A stretch of 5,099 bases of DNA, taken from Pseudomonadota bacterium. Lineage in GTDB: Bacteria; Pseudomonadota; Alphaproteobacteria; Rhizobiales; Hyphomicrobiaceae. Below the pieces are notes generated by a model. The model saw only the letters and a program-made list of their open reading frames with translations. It did not search any database and was not told the origin of the DNA. Below are positions 1 through 4,801 of this stretch, one piece after another; positions within the stretch are counted from its first letter, which is position 1, and every line of letters begins with the position of its first letter. Made by a program: the position numbers and the translations under genes. The DNA lies in contig JAKALI010000373.1 of the NCBI GenBank assembly GCA_021813195.1, positions 1-5,099 on the forward strand, in the 5' to 3' direction.

Positions 1-367
1 GGACCTCCTGCGGCAGCTTCGCCTCGGCGAGCCGCGAGCGGTTCTGGACGTTGACCGTCGCGATGTCCGGGTTGGTCGCGAGGTCGAAGCTGACGTTCAG
101 CGTGTAGGAGCCGTCGTTGACGGACGACGACTTCATGTAGCGCATGCCCGGCACGCCGTTGATCGCGTTCTCGAGCGGCTGGGCGATGCTCTCCTCGACC
201 GTTCGTGCGTCGGCGCCGGAGTAGCTCGCCGTGACGCGCACCGTGGGCGGCGCGATATCGGGATACTGCGCGACCGGGATAACCGCGATCGAGATCAGCC
301 CGGCGAGGGTGATGACGAGCGAGATGACCATGGCGAGGCGCGGGCGCCTGATGAAGATGTCGAACAT
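1..367 (-). CDS. RND efflux transporter permease, HAE1 family (N-terminal part only)
   Basis: This is the first 122 residues of an inner-membrane proton-driven drug/hydrophobe exporter of the AcrB/MexB class; the rest lies beyond base 1. The protein opens with MFDIFIRRPRLAMVISLVI, a cytoplasmic N-terminal amphipathic stretch followed by transmembrane helix 1 (about residues 10-30). Next come the periplasmic porter-domain signatures QYPDIAPPTVRV, ASYSGADARTVEESI and NPDIATVNVQNR and the LPQEV motif, all in the order found in AcrB-type proteins. The ATG at 367 lies 9 bases after the stop of the adaptor gene, and an AGGGG run overlapping that stop serves as ribosome binding site, so the two are co-transcribed and probably translationally linked. 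The substrate cannot be told from this part. No frameshift is seen. Confidence 0.94.
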   Translation of the reverse strand, partial: MFDIFIRRPRLAMVISLVITLAGLISIAVIPVAQYPDIAPPTVRVTASYSGADARTVEESIAQPLENAINGVPGMRYMKSSSVNDGSYTLNVSFDLATNPDIATVNVQNRSRLAEAKLPQEV

Positions 368-376
368 CCCGGACCC

Positions 377-1567
377 CTACTTGCTCGTCGGCGCGGCTGC
401 TGCTGCGGGCGCGGCCGGCGCCGCGGGGCTCGCGCGCTGGATCCCCTGGGCGCTCTCCTGCTTGGCCTCCTGTGCGGCGACCGGCGCGCCCGGCCGCGCC
501 TTCTGATGGCCGCTGACGATCACCCGCTCGCCCGCGGCGAGGCCGCTCTCGACGACGATCATCGGCCCGCGCTGCTCGCCGGTGACGATCCGCTTGATCG
601 ACACCTTGCTGTCGCCGTCGACCGCCAGCACGTAGGGCCCCTGCTGGTCGAGCAGCATCGCCGCCTGGGATACGACGAGCTTCTTCTCCGGCTGCTTGCG
701 GATCACCGACACGGTGACGAGCTGCTGGTCGATCAGCAGCCGCTTGGGGTTCGGGATCGTGGCGCGGACGGTGATCGAATCGGTCGTCGCCGTGCCCTGC
801 ACGTCGGTGAAGGCGATCTGGCCCTCGGGCTCGTAGAGCGACCCGTCGGCGAGCTTGAGCTTGATGAACACGCTGTCGGGCCCCTGGCCGCCCTTGCGAA
901 CCTGCAGCAGCAGCCAGTGCGGAACCGGGAACGTCACGTACATCGGATCCTGCCGCACGAGCAGAACGAGGGTGCCGCTGTCGGGGCCGACGAGATTGCC
1001 GACCGAGAACGCCGACCGCCCGACGCGACCCTGCATCGGCGCGGTGATGCGGGCGTAGCCGAGGTTGAGCTTGGCCGTCTGCAGATCGGCCTCGCGCGCC
1101 TTGACCGCGGCCTGGGCCTGCAAAAGTCCCGAGCGCGCGCTGTCGAGCGCCGCCTTCGACGACGTGCCGCGCCCTGCCAGCTCCTCGGTCCGCTCGAAGG
1201 TCTGCTCGGCGAGGGTCTGCCCGGCCTGGGCGTTCGCAAGGTTGGCGGAGGCCTGCTGCACGGCGAGCTCGAACGGCTCCGGCTCGATGTCGAACAGGGA
1301 GTCGCCGGCCTTGACCTCGGCGCCCTCCTCGAACCGCCTCGCCTTGAGGAAGCCCTGCACGCGGGCGCGGATCTGCACCTTGTCGACGGCCTCGACCCGG
1401 CCGGTGAAGCTCCGTTCCTCTGCCAGATCCTGCAGTACCGCCGTCTCCGTGAGCACCGCCGGCGGCGGCGCGGCCTGCTGCTTCTGCGGGGTCTCGTTGC
1501 CGCACGCCGAGACGGCGAGCGCCACGTACAGGCCCGCGACGGGCCCGGCGAACGGGATGGGTCTCAC
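377..1567 (-). CDS. RND efflux periplasmic adaptor subunit (membrane fusion protein), lipoprotein type
   Basis: This 396-residue protein should bridge the downstream RND pump and an outer-membrane channel. I chose the GTG at 1567 because GGAGGT lies 6 bases before it and translation from it gives a signal peptide ending in a lipobox (VSAC, Cys22). The longer open frame upstream adds 56 residues with no signal character. Domains in order: barrel-sandwich (lipoyl-like) first half with RVQGFLKARRFEEGAEVKAG (about 70-89); an alpha-helical coiled-coil hairpin rich in Ala/Gln/Glu (about 100-170); second lipoyl half with ARITAPMQGRVGR (about 172-184); beta-barrel (about 205-295); membrane-proximal domain with AVDGDSKVSIKRIVTG (about 315-330) and GLAAGERVIVSG. 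The last 30 residues are an Ala/Pro/Gln-rich low-complexity tail. Length matches AcrA/MexA proteins. It is first in the operon as far as can be seen; no regulator is adjacent. Confidence 0.93.
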   Translation of the reverse strand: MRPIPFAGPVAGLYVALAVSACGNETPQKQQAAPPPAVLTETAVLQDLAEERSFTGRVEAVDKVQIRARVQGFLKARRFEEGAEVKAGDSLFDIEPEPFELAVQQASANLANAQAGQTLAEQTFERTEELAGRGTSSKAALDSARSGLLQAQAAVKAREADLQTAKLNLGYARITAPMQGRVGRSAFSVGNLVGPDSGTLVLLVRQDPMYVTFPVPHWLLLQVRKGGQGPDSVFIKLKLADGSLYEPEGQIAFTDVQGTATTDSITVRATIPNPKRLLIDQQLVTVSVIRKQPEKKLVVSQAAMLLDQQGPYVLAVDGDSKVSIKRIVTGEQRGPMIVVESGLAAGERVIVSGHQKARPGAPVAAQEAKQESAQGIQRASPAAPAAPAAAAAPTSK

Positions 1568-1796
1568 GGACGACCTCCGGCTGAGGTTCACCCCCGGGGG
1601 GCAGGGGGCGACCGGTGCGCGAAGGGGGGAGTGGCGAAGTCTGACCGCTGCACTCGGTATTTCTGGGTAGCACGCGAGCGGTCGCCGCGCCAAGCCGGAG
1701 GTTGCATGGCCGGTGCGCGCGGAAGGCGGGGACAAGTCTCGGGCTCCTCGAGTCCGGTTCAGGTCCGGACCGTCATGAAGGTCCTCGCGGCGATGT
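1568..1796. other. Intergenic region upstream of the efflux operon
   Basis: No gene is supported here. The promoter of the minus-strand efflux operon should lie in it, but I find no clear -35/-10 pair. It contains a perfect 10-base palindrome CCCCCGGGGG at 1591-1600, within the likely 5' leader of the adaptor mRNA. On the plus strand, a 36-codon frame starts at ATG 1706 behind GGAGG (1697-1701). It has no recognisable content and runs into the 3' end of the opposite gene. Confidence 0.5.
1574..1579 (-). promoter_or_regulatory. Ribosome binding site deciding the GTG start of the adaptor gene
   Basis: GGAGGT on the minus strand lies 6 bases before the GTG at 1567. It is the only strong Shine-Dalgarno sequence near a start codon that also gives a lipoprotein signal peptide. 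Confidence 0.7.
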
Positions 1797-1819
1797 TCAT
1801 GTCGGGATGTTCATGAACG
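1792..1819. repeat. 14-base imperfect tandem duplication at the 3' end of the small secreted gene
   Basis: GATGTTCATG occurs at 1792-1801 and again at 1806-1815, a period of 14. On the minus strand it covers the last codons (TFMNIPT) and the stop. Since 14 is not a multiple of three, gain of the second copy would have changed the reading frame of the gene end. Confidence 0.6.
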
Positions 1820-2009
1820 TCCGCGGCGCGGTCTTCACCGCGCAGCACCGACTTGCTCGGAGAACCGACAGTCCGGCATTGGCGGCGTTCACGCAGGCAT
1901 AGATGCCTTGGACCCTGGGCTTGGCGTCACGGGCGACAGCGGGGCCGACCAGCGCGACCGCGGCGGCCGCCACCAGAAGGCGTTTCATCATCGACGACAC
2001 CCCGTCCAT
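1797..2009 (-). CDS. Small secreted/periplasmic protein, hypothetical
   Basis: I do not recognise this gene. It would encode 70 residues. ATG 2009 is chosen because GGGAG lies 6 bases upstream; ATG 1991, with GGGGTG 6 bases ahead, is the alternative and gives 64 residues. The N-terminus has a good Sec signal peptide: MMKRLLVAAAAVALVGPAVA, with AVA as a signal peptidase I site. The mature part is about 44 residues, basic, with three cysteines (Cys39, Cys55, Cys56), so it would be exported. The part coding for the signal peptide has strong G/C third positions, which supports it as coding. The 3' end carries a 14-base tandem duplication that shifts the frame and supplies the present stop, so the C-terminus may be altered. 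It could also be a remnant of a longer secreted protein. Confidence 0.42.
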   Translation of the reverse strand: MDGVSSMMKRLLVAAAAVALVGPAVARDAKPRVQGIYACVNAANAGLSVLRASRCCAVKTAPRTFMNIPT

Positions 2010-2050
2010 ACCCATCTCCCGGCTGCGGCGCTGCCGCCCAGTCCGAGACC

Positions 2051-2076
2051 GCCAGCATCTCGCCCAGCATCTCACC
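2051..2076 (-). repeat. Inverted-repeat arm holding two GAGATGCTG copies (left)
   Basis: On the minus strand, GAGATGCTG occurs at 2065-2073 and 2053-2061, with a period of 12. The whole 26-base arm matches, in inverted orientation and with one single-base indel, the plus-strand arm at 2514-2538. The two arms enclose the helix-turn-helix remnant. It may be a protein-binding site or the end of a small element; function unknown. Confidence 0.55.
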
Positions 2077-2149
2077 GCTCGTCGAGCGCCGCCAGTTCGC
2101 GCGACCTGGCCTCCTCGTCGTCGGTGAGACGCCACGGCCAGTGAATCAT
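2072..2149 (-). CDS. Possible 25-residue peptide overlapping the helix-turn-helix frame
   Basis: The frame begins ATG ATT CAC TGG CCG TGG and encodes a tryptophan-containing N-terminus followed by a highly charged helix (LTDDEEARSRELAALDER). Its ATG overlaps the TGA of the preceding frame as ATGA, which is a common arrangement for translational coupling. No strong ribosome binding site is present and the peptide is not recognised. It may equally be the tail of a decayed gene. Its stop falls inside the inverted-repeat arm. Confidence 0.2.
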   Translation of the reverse strand: MIHWPWRLTDDEEARSRELAALDER

Positions 2150-2460
2150 GATGACGGTCTCACGCTGCTGCACCGTGCATCCGGGGAACCGTCGAGCGAG
2201 ATGCCGGTCGACCTTTCGCCAGCGCCGGGTTCGCCGTCCTCAACCATCAAGATCAGCAGCGTGCGCCGGATGATGTAGCCTTCCGGCTCCGACAGCTTCG
2301 ACCTGGGACGGATGGCGACGTCTTTGTCGAGACTTTCCCCTGTGATGGCCGACCGTCGGGCGCCCAACTTGATCTCGACGAGATTGCCGGCCGCAACGAG
2401 GCGGTCGATGGTCCTCGGCGTCATGCGGAGTTCGTCAGCCGCCTCGTCTCGGAATACAAA
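2146..2460 (-). pseudogene. Excisionase-like helix-turn-helix protein, 5'-truncated remnant
   Basis: From 2460 to 2314 the minus strand encodes a compact winged helix-turn-helix of the excisionase/HTH_17 type. FVFRDEAADELRMTPRTIDR holds helix 1 and the recognition helix, followed by LVAAGNLVEIKLGARRSAIT, the typical wing, and ESLDKDVA. Such small proteins direct phage or island excision or act as AlpA-like regulators. No ATG, GTG or TTG lies in frame between the domain start and the tRNA fragment; the first ATG (2424) falls inside the domain and has no ribosome binding site. I therefore read it as having lost its 5' end, plausibly when the att junction formed. The frame stays open for about 55 more residues of unrecognised sequence to TGA at 2146. 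A non-standard start would make it an intact gene. Confidence 0.5.
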
Positions 2461-2513
2461 TGTCTTACCAAAGCGTCGGTGATTTGCCCGTCGGCCGTCA
2501 AAGCGGCTCGGTC

Positions 2514-2538
2514 GGCGAGATGCTGGCGAGATGCTGTG
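2514..2538 (+). repeat. Inverted-repeat arm holding two GAGATGCTG copies (right)
   Basis: GAGATGCTG occurs at 2517-2525 and 2528-2536, a period of 11. It pairs with the minus-strand arm at 2051-2076 about 440 bases away. It lies upstream of the helix-turn-helix remnant and 44 bases from the tRNA fragment. Confidence 0.55.
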
Positions 2539-2581
2539 ATGTTCGTGGAGTTCCGGACCTTGCCGTAAACCCTTGACTAAG

Positions 2582-2630
2582 TGGCGCGCCCGAAAGGATT
2601 CGAACCTCTGACCCCCAGATTCGTAGTCTG
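2582..2630 (-). other. 3' half of tRNA-Arg(ACG): integrative-element attachment site (att)
   Basis: Read on the minus strand, this holds the last 49 bases of a tRNA: most of the anticodon stem, the anticodon loop CTACGAA (anticodon ACG at 2624-2622), the closing stem strand TCTGG, a 5-base variable loop GGGTC, the T arm (AGAGG / TTCGAAT / CCTTT), the 3' acceptor strand CGGGCGC, discriminator G and an encoded CCA. Upstream of 2630 the D arm and 5' acceptor strand are missing, and the first anticodon-stem pair is already broken (A opposite G). It is thus not a functional tRNA. It is the duplicated or displaced 3' segment expected at one end of an island integrated into tRNA-Arg. By the geometry, the element lies on the high-coordinate side, where the integrase is, and the intact tRNA should sit at the far end of the island, outside this window. 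Confidence 0.85.
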
Positions 2631-2651
2631 TGAAGACCTTCCGACGGCATC

Positions 2652-2680
2652 TTGTGCAATTCGAAATAATCACGCAATAT
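2652..2680 (+). promoter_or_regulatory. Possible sigma-70-type promoter of the integrase gene
   Basis: TTGTGC (2652-2657) and CAATAT (2675-2680) are separated by 17 bases in a locally AT-richer stretch, about 110 bases before the integrase ATG. Both hexamers are partial matches to the consensus. Confidence 0.3.
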
Positions 2681-2692
2681 CAAGGAATCCAT

Positions 2693-2770
2693 TCGTCAGC
2701 ACTGCGCTCATTTGCCCTGCATTTCGCCCTAGAATGTTAGCCCCGTGTTAGCCGGACCGGGTGCTGACGA
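2693..2770 (+). promoter_or_regulatory. Repeat cluster before the integrase: candidate arm-type or operator sites
   Basis: Three short structures lie together. ATTTGCCCT (2710-2718) and ATTTCGCCCT (2721-2730) start 11 bases apart. TGTTAGCC occurs at 2735-2742 and 2746-2753, also 11 bases apart. A perfect 10-base inverted repeat, TCGTCAGCAC at 2693-2702 and GTGCTGACGA at 2761-2770, encloses all of them. Helically phased short direct repeats between att core and int gene are where arm-binding sites of tyrosine recombinases and autoregulatory sites usually lie. The specific role is inferred. Confidence 0.45.
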
Positions 2771-2791
2771 CCCACAGACGGACCCCAGAAA

Positions 2792-3664
2792 ATGGCCCGC
2801 AACCTCTGTGCCCATATCACCGTCGCAAGCGTCGCCAAGCTCGCGCCGGGCGACATTCTGCGAGACGACGAGCTCAAGGGGTTCGGCGTCCGCCGCCGCG
2901 CCGGGGCCGCAAGCTATTTCCTGCAAACCCGAATCCGCGGTCGCTTGCGCTGGATCACCATCGGGCCGCATGGCTCACCATGGTCGCCCGCGTCCGCCCG
3001 CAAGGAGGCCATGCGCCTCCTGGCCGAGGTCAAGAACGGTGCCGATCCAGGCACAGCCAAGGTCGCCGCGCGAACTGCACCCACGTTCATGGAAGCAGCG
3101 GACCGGTTCATGACCAATCACGGTCCTAAGCTGAAGCTCCGCACGCGTGAAGAATACCAACGGCTGCTCGACAAGACCCTGGTGCCAGCATTCGGCAAGA
3201 GGCTCTTGATCGACATCGCGATCGCCGATGTCGACACGTTTCATGCAAGGCTGGCGGCAACGCCCCGCAAGGCGAACTTCGCCCTCGCCGTCCTATCGAA
3301 GATGATGACATGGGCTGAGGATCGCGGCTTGCGCCCCCTAGCCTCAAATCCGTGTGCGGGGGTGAAGAAGTTCAAGGAGAAAAAGCGCCAGCGCTTCCTG
3401 TCTTCAGAGGAGATGCGGCGCCTTGGCGACGTGCTCGACACTCTGGAATCCGCGGGACTGGAACCGCCACCGGTCACCGCGGCTATTCGACTGCTGCTGC
3501 TGACCGGCTGTCGCTTGAGCGAAGTACTCACCCTGCGGTGGCAGCACGTGGACCTGGGGCGAGGCCTCCTTCATCTTCCAGATAGCAAGACAGGGCCGAA
3601 GGTCGTCTACCTCAACGATCACGCAAGGGCCGTCCTCTCCCGACTAGGGTGTGGACTCAATTGA
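2792..3664 (+). pseudogene. Tyrosine recombinase / island integrase (DUF4102 type), truncated by the insertion sequence
   Basis: The product would catalyse site-specific insertion and excision of an island at the adjacent tRNA-Arg. The N-terminal DUF4102 domain includes RDDELKGFGVRRRAGAASYF (about 24-43), WITIGPHG and SARKEAMRLLAEVKNGADP. A SAM-like core-binding domain follows (about 97-185, with YQRLLDKTLVPAFGKR). The catalytic domain begins at about residue 203 and has box I, LLLTGCRLSEVLTLRW, with catalytic Arg241, and the beta-hairpin Lys266 in DSKTG. True sequence ends at Arg284 (base 3643). The frame then reads CTAG and 17 bases of IS to a TGA. The HxxR, H/W and nucleophilic Tyr of the roughly 400-residue family are absent, so the product should be inactive. 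ATG 2792 agrees with the family N-terminus; the ribosome binding site is weak. Confidence 0.92.
3644..3647. repeat. CTAG target duplication, left copy
   Basis: CTAG directly abuts the left IS end. It interrupts integrase codon 285 and supplies the transposase TAG stop on the minus strand. Confidence 0.7.
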
Positions 3665-4407
3665 TCGCAGCCAGATTCGCACGGAGGCGAGCTGAACGAA
3701 AGCGAAGAAGGTCGCACCCAGCTTGTCATAGCGGGTGGCGATGCGTCTGAACTGCTTCAGCTTGCAGAAGAACCGCTCGACGTGGTTGCGCTCGCGATAG
3801 ATGGCCTTGGTCCAACGGGCCTTCTTCTTGCGGTTGGTCTTGTTGGGAATGTTCGGAATGGCACCTTGAGCACGGATATGCGCGCGAACGCGGTCCGCAT
3901 CGTAGCCCTTGTCGGCAATGACGACGGCGCGCCGCTCGAGTCCTTCGAGCAGCGCCTCTGCGCGCATGACGTCGTGAACCTCGCCGGGCGAGATCAGGAG
4001 ACAGACCGGGCGGCCCTTCGCGTCGACGCGCGCGTGGATCTTCGTGGTGAGCCCGCCGCGGCTTCGGCCGATACAACGATCTCCACTCTTTTTTTGACCC
4101 CGGAGGCGTGCTGATGAACGCGCACGATCGAACTGTCGATCATCTGCACCTTGCCGTCGTGCGACTTCACGACCGCATCCATCAGGCGATCCCAGATACC
4201 GGCTTTTCGCCAGCGGTTGAAGCGGTTGTAGACGGTCGTGTATGGCCCGTAGCGTTCGGGCAGATCGCGCCACGGCGCGCCGGTTCTCAGAACCCAGAAG
4301 ATGCCGTCGATGACTTTGCGGTTCTTCTTCGGCTTCACGCCGCGCCGCTTCGTCGGCAAGAGGGGCTCGATGACGCTCCACTCGGAATCGGTCAGGTCGT
4401 ACCGCAT
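3644..4407 (-). CDS. IS5/IS427-group DDE transposase, made by -1 frameshifting
   Basis: Frame A (ATG 4407, GGAG 8 bases upstream) encodes the N-terminal DNA-binding region, beginning MRYDLTDSEWSVIEPLLP, with GTGAPWRDLP-like sequence RTGAPWRDLPERYG near 41-54 and the first catalytic Asp in MIDSS (Asp91). At A7 (4095-4089) a -1 shift moves into frame B, giving SGDRCIGRSRGGLTTKIHA. The second Asp is in VVIADKGYD (Asp166). The third acidic residue is in YRERNHVERFFCKLK, which fits the IS5-family Y(2)R(3)E(6)K signature exactly (Glu211, Lys218). The fused product is 254 residues, normal for the group. Unshifted frame A stops at 3994 as a 137-residue protein lacking the rest of the catalytic triad. 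The final stop TAG (3646-3644) lies in the flanking CTAG, not in the IS. All three catalytic residues are present, so the enzyme could be active. Confidence 0.9.
3648..3673 (+). repeat. Left terminal inverted repeat of the IS
   Basis: It starts GGTGTGGACTCAATT and pairs with the opposite end, sharing ACTCAATT, TCGC and AGCCA with a few mismatches and single-base gaps. It also encodes the last residues of the transposase (SIESTP). Confidence 0.8.
4087..4095 (-). promoter_or_regulatory. Programmed -1 frameshift site (A7G) of the transposase
   Basis: The minus strand reads GTC AAA AAA AGA in frame A. Frame B is entered one base back as AAG AGT GGA. Seven consecutive A residues (4095-4089) allow tRNA re-pairing or transcriptional slippage. 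The family-typical sequence continues only after the shift. Confidence 0.8.
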
Positions 4408-4454
4408 GATCCAAGCTCCGATGTTTTTCAGCTTGAATCACTGTTCGAGTCCCG

Positions 4455-4480
4455 TGGCTAGCGAAAATTGAGTACAGACT
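4455..4480 (-). repeat. Right terminal inverted repeat of the IS
   Basis: Read inward on the minus strand it starts AGTCTGTACTCAATT and continues TTCGC and TAGCCA, matching the left end. It lies about 50 bases upstream of the transposase start and probably overlaps its promoter. Confidence 0.8.
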
Positions 4481-4484
4481 CTAG
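4481..4484. repeat. CTAG target duplication, right copy
   Basis: CTAG abuts the right IS end and matches the left copy. It is also the first of two CTAGs enclosing the hairpin at 4485-4552. Confidence 0.7.
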
Positions 4485-4552
4485 TGTCCCGAACCGCAAA
4501 TACCAACCCATCTGCAGCGGCCTCTTTCGGTATTTGCGGTTCAAAAGGGACG
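4485..4552. repeat. Long bulged hairpin 1, flanked by CTAG on both sides (MITE-like)
   Basis: GTCCC (4486-4490) pairs with GGGAC (4547-4551), and GAACCGCAAATACC (4491-4504) pairs perfectly with GGTATTTGCGGTTC (4529-4542). AAAA (4543-4546) is bulged on the 3' arm, and T4485 can wobble with G4552. The loop is 24 bases (4505-4528). CTAG lies immediately outside on each side (4481-4484, 4553-4556). There is no ORF and no T run to make it an ordinary terminator. It may be a tiny non-autonomous element, a folded recombination site or an RNA structure. Confidence 0.75.
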
Positions 4553-4572
4553 CTAGCAATATCATGGGCTTA

Positions 4573-4646
4573 GTGTGGTGCTTGTCTCGCAATTGCCGAC
4601 TTGGAACCCGCCGCGATTCTTGGTCGGCAATTGCGAGGCACCACAC
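4573..4646. repeat. Long bulged hairpin 2
   Basis: GTGTGGTGC (4573-4581) pairs with GCACCACAC (4638-4646), and CTCGCAATTGCCGAC (4586-4600) pairs perfectly with GTCGGCAATTGCGAG (4623-4637). That makes 24 perfect pairs, with TTGT (4582-4585) bulged on the 5' arm and a loop of 22 bases. The design matches hairpin 1 (outer stem 9-10 pairs counting CTAG, 4-base bulge, inner stem 14-15), but the stem sequence is mostly different. Confidence 0.75.
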
Positions 4647-4748
4647 GTGCGTGATGATCGCGACGTCCGTTTCATTCCGTCTCGACAGGCCGGGACGGAC
4701 CTCTCGATCTGAAGCACACCAGGAAAGCGGCCTTGCTCGTGTCGGTCG

Positions 4749-4801
4749 GACCGCGAAGTCCGCCGCCGAATGCTCGGATGAATGAAGCGGACTTCGCGGT
4801 C
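4749..4801 (-). terminator. Terminator-like perfect hairpin after the TPR gene
   Basis: GACCGCGAAGTCCGC (4749-4763) and GCGGACTTCGCGGTC (4787-4801) form a perfect 15-bp stem with a 23-base loop, starting 6 bases after the TAG of the minus-strand gene. No T run follows (CGACCGACAC), so it is not a canonical intrinsic terminator. Position suggests transcription termination or mRNA 3'-end protection. Confidence 0.5.

Larger units (their letters stand above)
3648..4480 (-). mobile_element. IS5-family (IS427 group) insertion sequence
   Basis: This complete element of about 833 bp carries one two-frame transposase gene on the minus strand. Its ends are imperfect inverted repeats and it is flanked on both sides by CTAG, which fits IS5-family target preference (YTAR-like). 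If only the central TA counts as duplicated, the element is about 2 bp longer. It sits inside the integrase gene after codon 284. Confidence 0.92.

Noticed and set aside
506..1816. 436-codon open frame on the plus strand opposite the adaptor gene
   Set aside because: It is antisense to a clear membrane fusion protein and made of Arg/Leu/Gly/His-rich sequence typical of the reverse frame of a GC-rich gene.
1706..1816. 36-residue plus-strand frame with GGAGG ahead, ending MKVLAAMFMSGCS
   Set aside because: The ribosome binding site spacing is short, the content is not recognisable, and it overlaps the opposite gene end and the 14-base duplication. Too weak to call.
2582..2630. Functional tRNA-Arg gene
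   Set aside because: The 5' acceptor strand and D arm are absent, and the first anticodon-stem pair is broken.
2461..2692. Minus-strand frames running through the tRNA fragment
   Set aside because: They translate tRNA sequence and junction DNA; only the helix-turn-helix part further on has protein character.
3782..4461. Plus-strand frames within the IS
   Set aside because: They are antisense shadows of the transposase.
4485..4646. Integron attC sites or a CRISPR array
   Set aside because: There are no RYYYAAC/GTTRRRY ends, no integron integrase, no repeated identical units with spacers, and no cas genes.
4468..4785. 105-codon plus-strand frame across the hairpins
   Set aside because: It starts inside the IS end and runs through both inverted repeats with no recognisable domain.
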